Positions 45,705 through 56,389 of a DNA stretch of 64,000 bases are shown piece after piece. The stretch is from Lolium rigidum (Eukaryota; Streptophyta; Magnoliopsida; Poales; Poaceae), in contig NC_061508.1 in the NCBI RefSeq assembly GCF_022539505.1, forward strand, positions 347,523,484 through 347,587,483, in the 5' to 3' direction. The notes beneath the pieces are model-generated. The model did no database searches and was not told where the DNA came from. It saw only the letters and a list, made by a program, of their open reading frames with translations. Position 1 is the first letter of the stretch. Every line of letters starts with the position of its first letter. The position numbers and the translations under genes were made by a program.

Positions 45705-46907
45705 TCATCTTTCTTCTTGCATCTTGCTCAACGGAATCGGAATAATGCTCTCTTTGAAGCGATGGTGAGTAAGCTCCATAATATATTGTCTCCTTTCAAT
45801 GTTGGCCGCTCCTAAGAGCTTTCCATCAATGTTGCAGCGCAACACGTGTTTATCGTTATAGCCAAACAACAGCTCATGCTCGTTGAGCAAACACATCTCG
45901 CTGATAATTCTCGCCATTGGATTAATGGCTACTACCGTTCCCTTTCTCTTTTCCTTTTTGGGAGAAGTTAAATGAAGAGAGCGCGACGCCTCTATCGATG
46001 ACATGTCAATCCGGTACTTGAATTCCCACATTTCGGCCTCGTAGTCCTCCATCACCCAAACATCCATATATTTGAAGCGGGTATCCGGGCTGTACAAACC
46101 AAGCTTCCCATGCACGTCGAACAACTTCTGCCGAGAGCCCGAGTGGGTGGCGCCACGCATACACCGGAACAACTCGGTAGCGGTGTCGAAAACAATGATC
46201 TCACGCTCTGGCATCCAGTGCAGGTTGCCACGGTGGCGGACCGGTGGATTATATGCAGAGTAACGGTCTCGGGGCAGCGCCTCGAGTAAGGCTCGTTCTC
46301 GTGAAGGCGACGCCGCTGCTGTCGACATTCGAACCCCGATGTTCCTGGACTGGTTGCTTCCCACTGTCGTGACATGTAGCGTCCTTTCGTTCTGTGTCCG
46401 ATCAACCACTGAAGACCAGAGCACCCTGTACTCCCCGGTTGCATCGTGGCTGTAGAGGCCGAGTATGGTGTTTGTGTGCTGAAATTCAGGCTGCGGCAGG
46501 GGAGCAATCTGGTTGATGACCGGGTTGTAGATGTAGAACTGGGATGGTACAGACATCACGAGGAAGCCATCGCCGGCGGCGTGGAGCGAGACGTTGTGAC
46601 CCCTGGGACAGAGCGGTTGGAGGTATGCTGTGCCGCCGCTGCGGGAGGCTCGGAAGACGCCGAGCCTGTACTCTCGCTCGACGATGGGGAAGGACGGCTG
46701 GCGGCGGTGGTGGGCGAGCATGAACTCGGTCGTCGAGGTGGCGCTGCGCCACGACGCCCGGACGGCACGGCAGCGGCCGACGTCCTTGGGCGGCAGAAGC
46801 ATGAGTATCTTGTCGGTGACGATCTCCTCGGGCAGGTCGTCGAGCTCGGTGCTGGCGCCTCTGCCGTCGCCCGGCATCATCATCGCTGGTGCTCCGTCCG
46901 TGGTCAT
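45705..46907 (-). CDS. F-box protein, 400 aa, single exon
   Basis: Likely the substrate-recognition subunit of an SCF ubiquitin ligase. The first ATG of the frame is at 46907 (MTTDGAPAMMM); upstream in frame there are only non-ATG codons. The F-box is at about residues 22-68 (LDDLPEEIVTDKILMLLPPK then CRAVRASWRS). The rest is the F-box-associated type region common in grass lineages: YIYNPVINQIAPLP (about 125-140), LGLYSHDATGEYRVLW, YNPPVRHRGNLHW, IVFDTATELFRCM, DYEAEMWEFKYRIDM and NEHELLFGYNDKHVLRC. No signal peptide or membrane segment is seen. The frame is intact with no stops, so it is probably functional; the target protein is unknown. A truncated paralogue lies at 29395-30225. Confidence 0.92.
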   Translation of the reverse strand: MTTDGAPAMMMPGDGRGASTELDDLPEEIVTDKILMLLPPKDVGRCRAVRASWRSATSTTEFMLAHHRRQPSFPIVEREYRLGVFRASRSGGTAYLQPLCPRGHNVSLHAAGDGFLVMSVPSQFYIYNPVINQIAPLPQPEFQHTNTILGLYSHDATGEYRVLWSSVVDRTQNERTLHVTTVGSNQSRNIGVRMSTAAASPSRERALLEALPRDRYSAYNPPVRHRGNLHWMPEREIIVFDTATELFRCMRGATHSGSRQKLFDVHGKLGLYSPDTRFKYMDVWVMEDYEAEMWEFKYRIDMSSIEASRSLHLTSPKKEKRKGTVVAINPMARIISEMCLLNEHELLFGYNDKHVLRCNIDGKLLGAANIERRQYIMELTHHRFKESIIPIPLSKMQEER

Positions 46908-47000
46908 GGAGTTCCGGCCGTCAGCTAAAACCAAACAGCAGGCGTAATTAGTAGAGTACCCAGGAGGAAGACAGAATTGATATCAGAAGAAGATAAGATA

Positions 47001-47116
47001 TTGCCTCCGATCCATATTAATTGCCACTAAGATAGATGTATTTAGATATATTTTAGTTCTAGATACATCCGTAGTAGTGGATACTAGTGGTAAATAATAT
47101 GAATCGGAAGAAGCAA
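47001..47116. mobile_element. Stowaway MITE upstream of the F-box gene
   Basis: The 116-bp element starts TTGCCTCCGATCCATATTAA and ends, on the minus strand, TTGCTTCTTCCGATTCATAT; inner arms (GCCACTA and TAGTGGT) also pair. It is flanked by TA on both sides (46999-47000 and 47117-47118), the Tc1/mariner target. It lies about 95 bp before the F-box ATG, in its 5' UTR or core promoter. Confidence 0.85.
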
Positions 47117-47118
47117 TA

Positions 47119-47560
47119 TTATTTCCAAGAGAGAAAAGTAGATGGAGCGACGGCTGAGTGTCGGCGGCAAGAAAAGAGGAAGATGGAAAGAAAGCAAAAG
47201 AAAAGAAAAGAAGACGGCGCGTTGCTCACCGGCGTGAGGGAGGACGGGAGTCGTCGGTACTGCACGCGACGCCTCCGGCGAGATCGAGGTAAGGGGAACG
47301 GAGCCTTTGCTTGTGTCAGGACTCTGGAGCTAGCGTGGCCGCCGACGGATGACGCGACGACACGAAACAGGCGAGATCAACGTCGGTATTGGATCATCCA
47401 CCGCTCGTTTCAGATGTTCCAGATCGGACGGTCACTTTACTCAGGTTGCTTCGCTCTGAAGCAGGCGTGGTGGCCTGCCCACGTGGAAGCCCCTGGAGGC
47501 GCCAGCAGAGCATCTCTCTAGGGCTACGTGTTGCGTCTAGATGCTGCTACTGGAACAAAA
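47119..47560. other. Shared upstream region between two divergent genes
   Basis: Between the F-box gene (minus) and the small gene (plus). Lys/Arg-rich open frames here have no domain and appear to be chance. The region is purine-rich at 47130-47220 and GC-rich at 47240-47350. It may hold regulatory sites for both genes. Confidence 0.4.
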
Positions 47561-47561
47561 C

Positions 47562-47568
47562 ATATATA
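47562..47568 (+). promoter_or_regulatory. TATA box of the 76-aa gene
   Basis: ATATATA in AACATATATACGCACC, 120 bp upstream of the ATG at 47684. It is followed at about 47590-47650 by a C/T-rich leader (CTTCCCGTCTCTCCTTTCTC) typical of plant 5' UTRs. Confidence 0.55.
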
Positions 47569-47683
47569 CGCACCGATCAACAATCGGAACGCTGTACACA
47601 CACGCTTCTAGCTTCTTCCCGTCTCTCCTTTCTCTTCTCACACCACCAGGAGAAGCTACCAAACATAGAGACAAGGCGGCGAG

Positions 47684-47914
47684 ATGGAGAGCGGTGGAAG
47701 CAAGGAGGAGGTGCCGGCGGCGGCCAAGGCGCAGAGTTTCGGCGTGTCCGTGCAGGAGTGGTTTCAGCACGTGAAGGCTAGCGTGGTGGGCGTGGTGCGG
47801 AAGGCGACGGCGAGGAGCGAGCAGGAGGCGGCGGAGGCGGACATGCGGGTGGCCAAGGAGCAGGTGGAGGCCACCGACGAGGCCGAGGCCAAGAAGAAAC
47901 AGCTCGGCGCCTGA
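47684..47914 (+). CDS. Small conserved-looking protein of unknown function, 76 aa
   Basis: ATG at 47684 in a good context (GGCGAGATGG), preceded by a C/T-rich leader and a TATA box; the stop at 47912-47914 is followed by a plausible 3' UTR. The protein begins MESGGSKEEVPAAAKAQSFG, has a short hydrophobic/aromatic segment (SVQEWFQHVKASVVGVVRKA, about 21-40) and then a highly charged, Ala/Glu-rich helix to the end (AAEADMRVAKEQVEATDEAE and KKKQLGA). High G+C at third codon positions and strong amino-acid bias support real coding. It has no known domain that I recognise, no signal peptide and no Cys; it may be a soluble helical protein. It is divergent from the F-box gene with 0.78 kb between the start codons. 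Confidence 0.75.
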   Translation: MESGGSKEEVPAAAKAQSFGVSVQEWFQHVKASVVGVVRKATARSEQEAAEADMRVAKEQVEATDEAEAKKKQLGA

Positions 47915-48219
47915 TCTCACATGTTGTGATGATGGCTTGCAGAGAAGCTGCTCCATCCATCGAGCCTTTGTAAAATATGTGTGCGTGGTGGTAGATTCTG
48001 GGCTTTTCTTCGATCCTCCCTGTGGTGTTTGTGATGTAATCTAGCTGCAACTTTATTAGGAAGTGAAACTGCACCCTTCGACAGGTATTCTAATGTGTGT
48101 TACAGTACATGACTAAAGATTTGATCATGCTAGTCTGAAATTCAGTCCCAAGACAACACCTGTGCTCTGTGATATTCAGAAGGTCACAAACTTACATTGC
48201 GGTCAATGCTCATGTTACA
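47915..48219 (+). other. 3' UTR and spacer after the 76-aa gene
   Basis: Contains T-rich and AT-rich sequence; no further coding. Confidence 0.4.
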
Positions 48220-49340
48220 TGTAATGCAGAAAAACTAGGTAAAAGAAGCTACCATCTACTGACCATGGTGTCCAGGTTACACTAATAGATATTTTCGGGT
48301 GCAGATTATAACTATATATCTGGAATTCAAACATTATTACCAGATAAACAGCTAAGCAATGTTCAGACACTAGAATTCTGGCCATGGGTTGCTTATTGGC
48401 TGCAAGCTTGCCAGGATTCCATGAATACTCAGTGCAAAAGATTTCTAAATTGTCTCTCAAAAGATTTGTGGTACTCGGAAAGCACATATTATACAGCCAT
48501 GCAAACTTTCAGTGTCAAATATCTCCCAAGTAACGTTGTAAACATAGATCATAACCTTTCCGAGCACGACAAATCAGTTGAGAATTATAGAAAAGTTTAC
48601 ACCTTATTTTTCATTAAATCTACTACTCCCTCCGTTCCTTTCTATAAAACGTTTTGGTGAGCCAATTACGCCTGTCAAAACATCTTACAAAAGGAAACAG
48701 ATCGGGAGCATTTTCACCTGATATTTTGTATCTGTCATTCTCTCTATTCATCAAGATGCAAGGATATAATATGTCTATGTTGCATTCGTTGCACAAAAAA
48801 GAGGTGCAACAGTAGCCAGCAAGTTAAAAAGAAGCAGCTATCGTCTTCTGATTAAACAAAGCGAGTAAGCCAAGGAAGATATCAGTCTAGATTTACTTTA
48901 CTTCAGAAGTAATGGGTGTCCAGGATATAAAACTAAATTTGTTTGTTTCAGATTATAACAATCTGAAATTCAAATGAGATCAGGTAGAACAGCCGAGCAA
49001 TGCAGAGTGCAGACACACTGGTAGGATGCAAGACACAAAATTTGCCAGGGCGGTCGAGTTCTCAGATGTCCCATGATTTATTGTGCTTTTCCAGCAACAC
49101 ATAAGCTAATGTGTCGAGGGCACTCTGGCAAAAATGGTCAAAAGATGCAAATTTCATAAATGCTCGGTGCAAACGTTCCGATATCACCTTTCAAATGATC
49201 CATGATACTCAGGAGGTGCATAATCTACATCCATGCAAATTTTCAGTATCAGATATTTTGCAACTAACATTTTATTTGATACTAAAATTTCATGTGGATA
49301 TAGATCAGAACCTTCCTGGGCACTATAAATAAGTTACACA
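48220..49340. repeat. Old tandem duplication, about 0.5-0.6 kb per unit
   Basis: Collinear motifs in 48220-48600 and 48835-49340: GGTGTCCAGG, CAGATTATAAC, GAATTCAAA/GAAATTCAAA, AGCAATG, GACAC, AAGATTTC/AAATTTCATAAATGCTC, ATGCAAACTTTCAGT against ATGCAAATTTTCAGT, ATAGATCATAACCTT against ATAGATCAGAACCTT. Identity is clearly lower than in the neighbouring duplications. No coding is seen. Confidence 0.65.
48626..48709. mobile_element. Short Stowaway-type MITE (84 bp)
   Basis: CTCCCTCCGTTCCTTTCTATAA at the left pairs with the right end, which on the minus strand reads CTCCCGATCTGTTTCCTTTTG. TA precedes it (48624-48625); the right flank is CA, so one target copy has mutated. It sits between the two units of the 48.2-49.3 kb duplication. 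Confidence 0.75.
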
Positions 49341-49714
49341 TTATTATCATGGAAACTACAACTTCAGGACCTGATATTTCATATATGCCCCTATAGATTA
49401 GGGAGGGGCGAGTACTATTTCTGAATCAGCTATTGGTGAGTACATTCTGCAACTACTCAGAAAGAATAGCTTCGACACAACATACATGAGCTGAAGCACT
49501 AAATCAATTGCAGACTAGAGTAAAGCTGGCACCAAGGAACCCTACTTGTCACGAGCTAATCCACCTCATCCTAGCACAGTACAAGTGAACGGAGGGCAAA
49601 AAACAAGACTACATAGAAGTACCAGATGCAGCTAAGGTACAATTCACAGCGGGAATTCTACATAAAAACATCCTCTCCAAGTGAAAAACATGCCCACGTA
49701 GAAATAATAATACA
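49341..49714. other. Spacer, no gene seen
   Basis: AT-rich sequence with no recognisable feature. Confidence 0.4.
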
Positions 49715-49853
49715 GGGATTTTGACAATTTGCCACACTTTTACTTGCAATTTGATTATTTGCCACACCCTGTGTCACTGACATATGGTGGTCCTGTGACC
49801 TGTGGCAAATAATCAAATTTCAGAGAAAAGTGTGGCAAATAATCAAATTTCCC
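49715..49853. mobile_element. Foldback MITE-like inverted repeat (about 139 bp)
   Basis: The left arm has GACAATTTGCCACACTTTT and ATTTGATTATTTGCCACA; the right arm, read on the minus strand, has GATTATTTGCCACACTTTT and ATTTGATTATTTGCCACA. Almost the whole element is two arms around GTGTCACTGACATATGGTGG. GGGA at the left and TCCC at the right close the palindrome. The target duplication is unclear. Confidence 0.65.
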
Positions 49854-50136
49854 ACAACAATACATAGATCTGGTGAGCAATGTTTTCATGCAAAGTTGCT
49901 TGGACAGTAGTAATCAAGTTAGATATCCTACGAGCCATAGCCATCTATTGTGCTGGATCCATAGACTTGCAAGATTTCTAACGTTATACGTGATTACCAA
50001 TGGTCAAGAAACTTAACAAGAAAACACTGCCCATATGTATTATTGTTACCCTATACACTAGGTATGGGTGGTAAGACGAAAAGCTAGATCTCATAATGAA
50101 ACTGAGCTAGGCATATGTAAACATCAAGATCTAGTG

Positions 50137-52906
50137 TTACTCCTCTGTAGGCACAAGATGCCTCGCATCGTTTGTCATGTCCGTGCTTTCCATCATACTT
50201 TCAACAGGAGTTTCCACATATCTATTGGCCATGTTTGTACTTTCTACCTCACTGGCCATGCTTGTGCTTTCTTTCTCAATTTCCACTGGATTTTCTACAA
50301 GGCCACATTCCTCAACTTGGATGGCCATGTCTATGTTGCCCTTAATTAGGGCTTGAGTTTCAGTAGAGTCATTTGTATTTACCTTACTTTCACAAGGAGA
50401 GCTCAAATCTTCATTGATTTTGGTATCCATCCTCACCACCTCTATCGATGACCAAACCTTGTTTCGTTTATTGTGCTTCTTGCTCCGCAAATGGCCAGCC
50501 ATGGTCACATTGCTATCGCACCTGACTTTGCAGCGATCACACCACAGGTAGTTGTTCTTCTGAACAACTTCATGCAACTCTCCATCTACTAGTATGCATA
50601 TTTTTTTAGGTTCGTCGCAAGGTTCTATTCCACTCTTATTCCCGGTGATCTTCCGCAAGTTGTCTTTGCTATCAGTTATCACCTTGCTTGTTCCACACTG
50701 GGCGAACTTTGCCTTATGTTTTTTCCCTTCAAGATGCTCATTAAGTCCAGCTTCACAAGTTGCACTCACTTGGCATAGTGCACAGCTCCAGTCCTTGGTT
50801 AGTTTCTGTACTTTCTTTGGTACAGTGGGTCCACTAATTGTATCTGCCTTCCTCTTCATCCTCTGGACCTTTGTTTTTGATGAAGGAGCCTGAAATGAAC
50901 ATTTCAGTGCAGAGGTTATTGGGTGTGCATATGAAACAAAAACCTGCAGCTCTGGAAGAATAGCATATGAAACTAACTCTCACGATCAAACTATCTCTCT
51001 ACACATACCGACACCACCAATTTAAAGGAATGCATGGACATGAGTAGAATCAATGGGAAACAATCAATCCTTTTAAGCTCTGATCTGGGCCCATAATTTT
51101 TTCTGGGTGTTTCTGTCATCTAAGAGCAATAATATGGAGCTATTCTATGGGGTTTGGTGTTCCACTGAAGTAATCAGAAAAACAACATTCTAGATAAAAA
51201 TAGAGATTGCTCACTTATGCATGGCTTGATGAGAGATCCTGAACTTTCTACAAAACTATAATTGTTGCTGCTAAGTTAAGTCCAGGCCAGGTGAAATGAA
51301 GATAAAGTGTACAGCACCATTATTAAGCCAAAAAGGCACAGATAGCGTGCAAAACTATGAAAGAACAGAGCATAAATACAGAAGGCTAGCATCTAAAGCC
51401 CTTACCATCTCACTTTTATGACATATGGCTACCTGGTACCCAAGCACTATCCATCTATTATTTATGTGTGGCTGCAATATAGTTGGATATTGACGTCATC
51501 TAGACTATTTTCAAATAACAACGGGTAGTTTAGTTCATGTATGTTCTGGAAGGGTATCAATATTATCTCAGAAATTCTAAAACAGCATTAGTATTTTTTA
51601 AGAAGACTCACTAGAAGTAACGAACAGATACTTTTTTGGGTAAAACTCTTTGAAGTTTACAAGATTGGTACTTTTTTGTCATGGCCATTCTCTAGACCAA
51701 GTTGTTTATAGATTCTATGTTGTTTCTGCTATTACCTTGAGTTATTTTTGGATCTCTGTATTTATATATCACAAATTCACCCCCATATAAGTTTATCATA
51801 AGTTATGAAGTGCTAGTTATCTTTTGGCATGCCTTATAGCAGGCCTGATCGTTGAATAACATAGGTTGTTAAAATGGCCAAATTCATGGAACGTTGTGAA
51901 ATTGGGCAGTATTGAAGAAGGTATTGAAATTTGGCAGTAGTTAAACGACAGTAAGAAAAACGGCGCGGCAAAGCGCGCTAGGTCCATCTAGTATGGAGCT
52001 ATTCTATGAGATTTGGTGTTCCACTGAAGTAATCAGAAAACCAACATTCTAGAGAAAAAAAAAGATTGCTCACTTATGCATGGCTTGATGAGAGATCCTG
52101 ATCTTTCTACAAAACTATAATTGTTGGTGCTGCTAAGTTAAGTCCAGGCCAAGTGAATGAAGATAAAAGTGTATAGCACCATTAAGCCAAAAAGGCACAG
52201 ATGGCGTGCAAAACTATGAAAGGACAGAGCATAAATACAGACAGAATATCTGAGCCAGGTAGTAGTTTTTATGCCTCATCTGGAAAAAGAACTTCTCTGA
52301 AGTAGTACAAGGGCAACAATCTAAAAGAAAGATATGAGCGCACACACACACCTCAGATCTCCCAGAGGGCTCGATCTCAAGCAGCTGGAGCTTATGCTTC
52401 GGCTTCGGCCGCGGCGGAGACAACCTCCTCCTTTCCCCAAACCCGGCTTGCGGGCGAGGCCCAAACTGGTTAAAGCCATGCCAGGCTCCGAACTCCTCGA
52501 AAGGCATCGGCGGCGGCGCGTGCGGGGGCGGATGCATCGCCATCTGCATCGGCGGCGGCATGAGGTGGGCGGGAGGGAAGAACGGGTCGGGCAGGAACCC
52601 GCCGCGGGCGAAGGCGAGATCGCCCTTGGCCTCGAACTCGCGGCGCACCTCCTCCTCGATGAGACGCCGCCTGACCTCCATCTGAATAATGCCTTCCCGC
52701 CGCGCCGCCTCCCACTCGGTCGATGGCGGCGGCGGCGGAGGCCCTGGTTGGCGGAGGGGGTGGGGAGCGTTGTCAGGGATTCGGGCGCCTTGAAGGCCTT
52801 GACCACCGAAGTAGCCGTCGCGGGGGTGAGAGAGCGGTACCGGCGGGGAATCGCCGGAGGCGGACGAGGAGGGCCCGCGGTCGCCGGCGCGGAAGCGGAA
52901 CTCCAT
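50137..52906 (-). CDS. Zinc-finger protein with two U1-type C2H2 fingers, 435 aa, two exons
   Basis: Exon 1 is 52906-52352 (185 codons, start MEFRFRAGDRGPSSS; donor GAG|GTGTGT). Exon 2 is 50889-50137 (acceptor TTTCAG|GCT). Phase is 0 at the join, giving 435 aa. Exon 1 encodes a Pro-rich, charged region with a helical part (VRRRLIEEEVRREFEAKGD) and low-complexity PPPMQMAMHPPP. Exon 2 has two fingers of the zf-met/U1 spacing: C221-x2-C224-x12-H237-x5-H243 (CALCQ, EHLEGKKHK) and C301-x2-C304-x12-H317-x5-H323 (CDRCK, GHLRSKKHN). Fingers of this type bind double-stranded RNA or act in RNA processing in other proteins; here that is inference. The C-terminus has EST/MA-type short repeats. Nuclear location is suggested by KRKAD and KKVQK. 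No stops or frame breaks. Confidence 0.92.
51129..52250 (-). repeat. Direct duplication (about 255 bp) inside the intron of the zinc-finger gene
   Basis: 51129-51385 and 51992-52245 share TATGGAGCTATTCTATG, TGGTGTTCCACTGAAGTAAT, GCTCACTTATGCATGGCTTG, GAGAGATCCTGA, AAGTTAAGTCCAGGCCA and AGAGCATAAATACAGA in order, at roughly 93 percent identity by eye. The homology starts exactly one base after a Helitron-like CTAG end at 51991. Confidence 0.9.
51391..51991 (+). mobile_element. Helitron-like 3' terminus and candidate element
   Basis: 51961-51991 has a hairpin GCGCG-gcaaag-CGCGC followed 8 bp later by CTAG and then T, the standard Helitron 3' end (hairpin, CTRR, insertion before T). The matching TC 5' end could not be located, so the left border at 51391 is only where homology to the second repeat copy ends. 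No Rep/helicase coding is present; if real, the element is non-autonomous. Confidence 0.5.
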
Positions 52907-53180
52907 GAGTCTCCGCGTCGGCGGCAATGGCCGGGCTGGCTTGCTGGGAGAGCGGGCGATTGGAGCGGCGGATTTGCGAGCGGCGGCGCGGAAGCCAGAG
53001 TGAATGCCGCTTCCGGCTGACCCCGAACGGCGTGCGTGGCGACTCCGTTGACGATTCCCCTGGCCCTGGGCGAGTCTTTTTTTCTCCTGAAATACAAGTC
53101 GAGCTGGGCTGGATCTTCAGTTTTCTGCTCCAAGCCGGGCCTGACAACCAGAAATATTTTCATTACTTCCGGTTATACTA
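52907..53180 (-). promoter_or_regulatory. 5' region of the zinc-finger gene
   Basis: GC-rich and open in several frames, as is usual in grass 5' UTRs and first exons. No clear TATA was found before the ATG at 52906. Frames overlapping the ATG on both strands are composition shadows. Confidence 0.4.
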
Positions 53181-56100
53181 AGTTGACTTTCTTTTTAAAA
53201 AAAATTTGTTGAACATCCGTGCTTCGCCGCTGCTTAAAAAACTTTTTTTTTTTGCGAAGTCGTGAGCAAGACGTGGGGTCATACGCGCGGCCGCGGCCGG
53301 TCAATGGATTAATTAACTTGTCTTCAGCGAACAAACGTCTCGCGCGCAGTGCTACGTATGTATGTACGTACTCCTCACGACGTGCATACACGCCTTCCTT
53401 TTTCTCGCTCGCTCGCTACTCCTCACGCGCGTGTGGATTGCTTTGAGTTCATAACAACAAACAAACCCCACGGAAACTGCGCGTGCATGCCATATTTATT
53501 AACCGTCGCGTCGCATCGCATCCTGCGCGCGATCTCCCTCCTCGGCTCCAGCGAGTCTCGGGCTTCTACCGATCCGCCAACAAAATTCACCCCCGATCCG
53601 TGGCCTCAAACATCACGGCCCTCCACCTGGCTGAAGATTATCGAGCGAAACCAGATCAATCTGCTGTTTCCCACTCTTCCTCTCACAGATTCTCAACCTT
53701 GCTCCATCTATAAAAGAAGGCCATGGTCGTCGCCGCGGGCGGCAGCGCGTGCCGTGACTTATGACTTTGGACTTTGGCGAGGAGAGGAGAGGGGAGGGCA
53801 TGTTACTCTGGACCGCCTCGACGACGGAGGCAAGCTAGGCAACAAGTAGCAGGCCAGCGGCGACCTCCTTCGTCTATCCCATAGACTCCACGACGTCCCA
53901 TGTCCATCAGTCTGATTGACTTCGAGTCTCTACTCTCTCTTCAGGTCGAGGGGAAGCACATTTTGAGTTCCCTTTTTTTTTCTTCCCCTTCCGTCTCCTA
54001 ACACCACGAGAGCTCGCCAAACTTGGGTGACATGGCACAGGCCTTGTGAAGGATGGACTCGACTACACCGTTCGCTGAGTCGTGGTGCCAGAGAAAAAGG
54101 ACACCGGAAATCCTCCTTTTTACTGTCTTCATCGACTCCAGCCTCCAACATGGAAAGCACTTCTTTGTCTGGCACGCTGGAGGAAGCTGACAAGCATGGT
54201 TTTTCATCGACTCTCCAGCCTCCAGCGACACTAGCATTAATCGGCTTTTACTGTCTTCATTGACATCCTCGTGGCTCCGGCCTCCAACAAGTCCAACACG
54301 GAGAGCATTACTTGTCCGGCGCGCTGAAGGAAGCAGATGAGCACAGCCTTCCATCGACTCTTCAGTGACACTAGTATTGTCTTCCCGTTTAGTTCACGCA
54401 GGAACTATAAGTACGAAACTAGCAAAACTAGTAGTTGAATTGTCAACTCCCTGTAGTGCACACGTGAACTAGAAGTACGAAACTAGCAAAACTAGTTGCT
54501 GAAACGCGTGCATGTGCAAGTGAACCGGATTGACTGATCTAATAGGTTCGGATCACATTCTCTGTGTGCGTGGTTTCAACAATATCCTGGAAGAAAATAC
54601 AAGTACCCAGAGTATATATAGTTCCCATGCTTTTTCAACCTCACCGCGAAAAGAAACAATTTGCAAAGAAAATGAATATGTGCACACCTACATGTTTAAC
54701 CTTGATATATGGACAAATAATGGAGAAACAAAAAACATGTGCGAGAATAAAGCGTGCTTGGTCCAAGAAACGACCAGCCCAACATCAGCTTTACTCATCG
54801 ATCATGTCCAATTAGTCATCAAGGCACATGACGAAGGCATGGATATCAAGATTCTGAAACTATGATATACATTAGAACAGTAAGCTCATGTGGTGACAGT
54901 TCAAGAATAAAACGTGATTGGTCAAGGTTCTCCCATTCTTTGGATATTCAGTCACATATCTAATAGGTGTTACAATATAATGCACACGGCACACAACTCA
55001 TGTGACAGTTCAAACAGAATCGTTGGTCTAACCAAACACACTCCCAGTACAGAAAAAAATGGATGAAACAAACGTCAACCACCACTCGACGTTACAAGCA
55101 ACTTAAATCACACACATGCCGCCTTGGCCAGCGTGGCAACGGCAGAGCCAGCACAGCTTCCTACGTCACTCTGGTCTCCAAAGCGGCCACATAGACGTCC
55201 TGTCAGCAAGGGAGCCTGGTGGAGCACCGTCTCGTCCTGTAAAAATAGAACCAACATTAAGAATGGGTCCGAAATCTATAAAACAAATGCATATGGATTG
55301 TTGATTGTTGTTTTGATGAATGGAGCAAAGAGTTTACAGGTTTGGAAGCTTTTTTTAGAGGAAATAGCTTCGAGTTTTATTACTGCCTGGAGAATGCTGG
55401 GATTTTGAAGTTATAACAGTGAGATCCTACATCGGATGTCCCCGAAGGGATAGTGAGATCCTACATTGATCGCTGGTTTAACACCACCAACAATGAAACT
55501 ATGATTGATGATTTCCAAAGTACAAAGATATTTAAGTCAAATGTCATAAAGATAAACCTGCATAGCAAATATCATACTTCGATTAAGACAATGGTGCATT
55601 AGGTAGCTGAAAGTTCCAAGCTCATTTTTGTTGTCTCCATATATTGAGAACACCGGAACTTGGATTGGCATTTTTATTTTTTATGAGCAACTGGAAGTAA
55701 TCAAAATAATAATCATGTTATGGTTACATGATACCTACTCACCTGATGGTCAGGACTAGAGCATATATAAGCAACAAAATCATCAAAATTTTAAAATAGC
55801 AATGGAATCATGTGGCTTGTGGTGCACAAAAGATGTGTCACCGCTGACAATTTAAAATAGCAATGGATGGCATCAGGTGAGTTACCACAACACCGAACAT
55901 CAAACAACCGGCAAGGCAAAGCTCATGCGCATGATTAAAGTCTCCGCAATCACATCATAGCCTAGGCCATTTACTTACAGCAGAACATGCATCCTGCATT
56001 ACAACATGCTTCCAAGGCTATTACCCTTCTCCATGTTTCCTTGTTTCCTTCCAAGTGATGAAAGCATCAGGCTCTGCAGGTTCCAGCTACTACCCTCTTG

Positions 56101-56389
56101 TTATCCTCCAACAAGAACACAAATTTATGGTCAGCTCTGAAGCAAAATTAGCAAACAATGAAATTAACTAAACACCTGCAACCTAATATAGGGGCAGGTG
56201 GTGCAATAGACTTCACCTCAACATCATTAAGATGGAGTTTACAATATTCAACTAACACCACCATATATTCAATTGACATGATCTGATCATAATACTACTA
56301 GTCAGCCGGTGGGCACAAGCTTAGCATCACCATGTATAGGTTTACTAGCAGCACATGTAGTAGTTGTTGATGATAGCGTCAACGGTCAT
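53181..56389. other. Intergenic region without a clear gene
   Basis: A CTATAAAAG TATA-like box at about 53708-53717 is followed by GCCATGG, but that frame closes after 13 codons, so it may be a relic promoter or a non-coding start. Tandem repeats lie at 54114-54490. 55085-55260 is GC-richer with no domain. GTGAGATCCTACATCGGATG and GTGAGATCCTACATTGATCG (about 55418 and 55451) form a short duplication. Nothing codes recognisably. Confidence 0.45.
54114..54490. repeat. Two sets of local tandem repeats
   Basis: Set 1: 54114-54244 and 54245-54380 share TTTTACTGTCTTCAT, GCCTCCAACA, GGAAGC, CATCGACTCT and CAGTGACACTAG-type motifs. Set 2: AAGTACGAAACTAGCAAAAC occurs at about 54411 and 54474, about 63 bp apart, each preceded by GAACTA. 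Confidence 0.7.

Noticed and set aside
46446..46928. 160-aa plus-strand open frame opposite the F-box gene
   Set aside because: Antisense shadow of GC-rich coding sequence; no domain and no independent gene signals.
52321..53163. 280-aa and 228-aa open frames overlapping exon 1 of the zinc-finger gene on both strands
   Set aside because: High GC removes stops in all frames. Only the MEFRFRAGD frame has a good ATG, a consensus donor and an in-phase second exon.
53349..53849. 166-aa plus-strand open frame with an upstream TATA-like box at 53708
   Set aside because: The TATA lies inside the frame rather than before it. The ATG after it closes within 13 codons and the composition is not coding-like. 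Kept only as a possible relic promoter.
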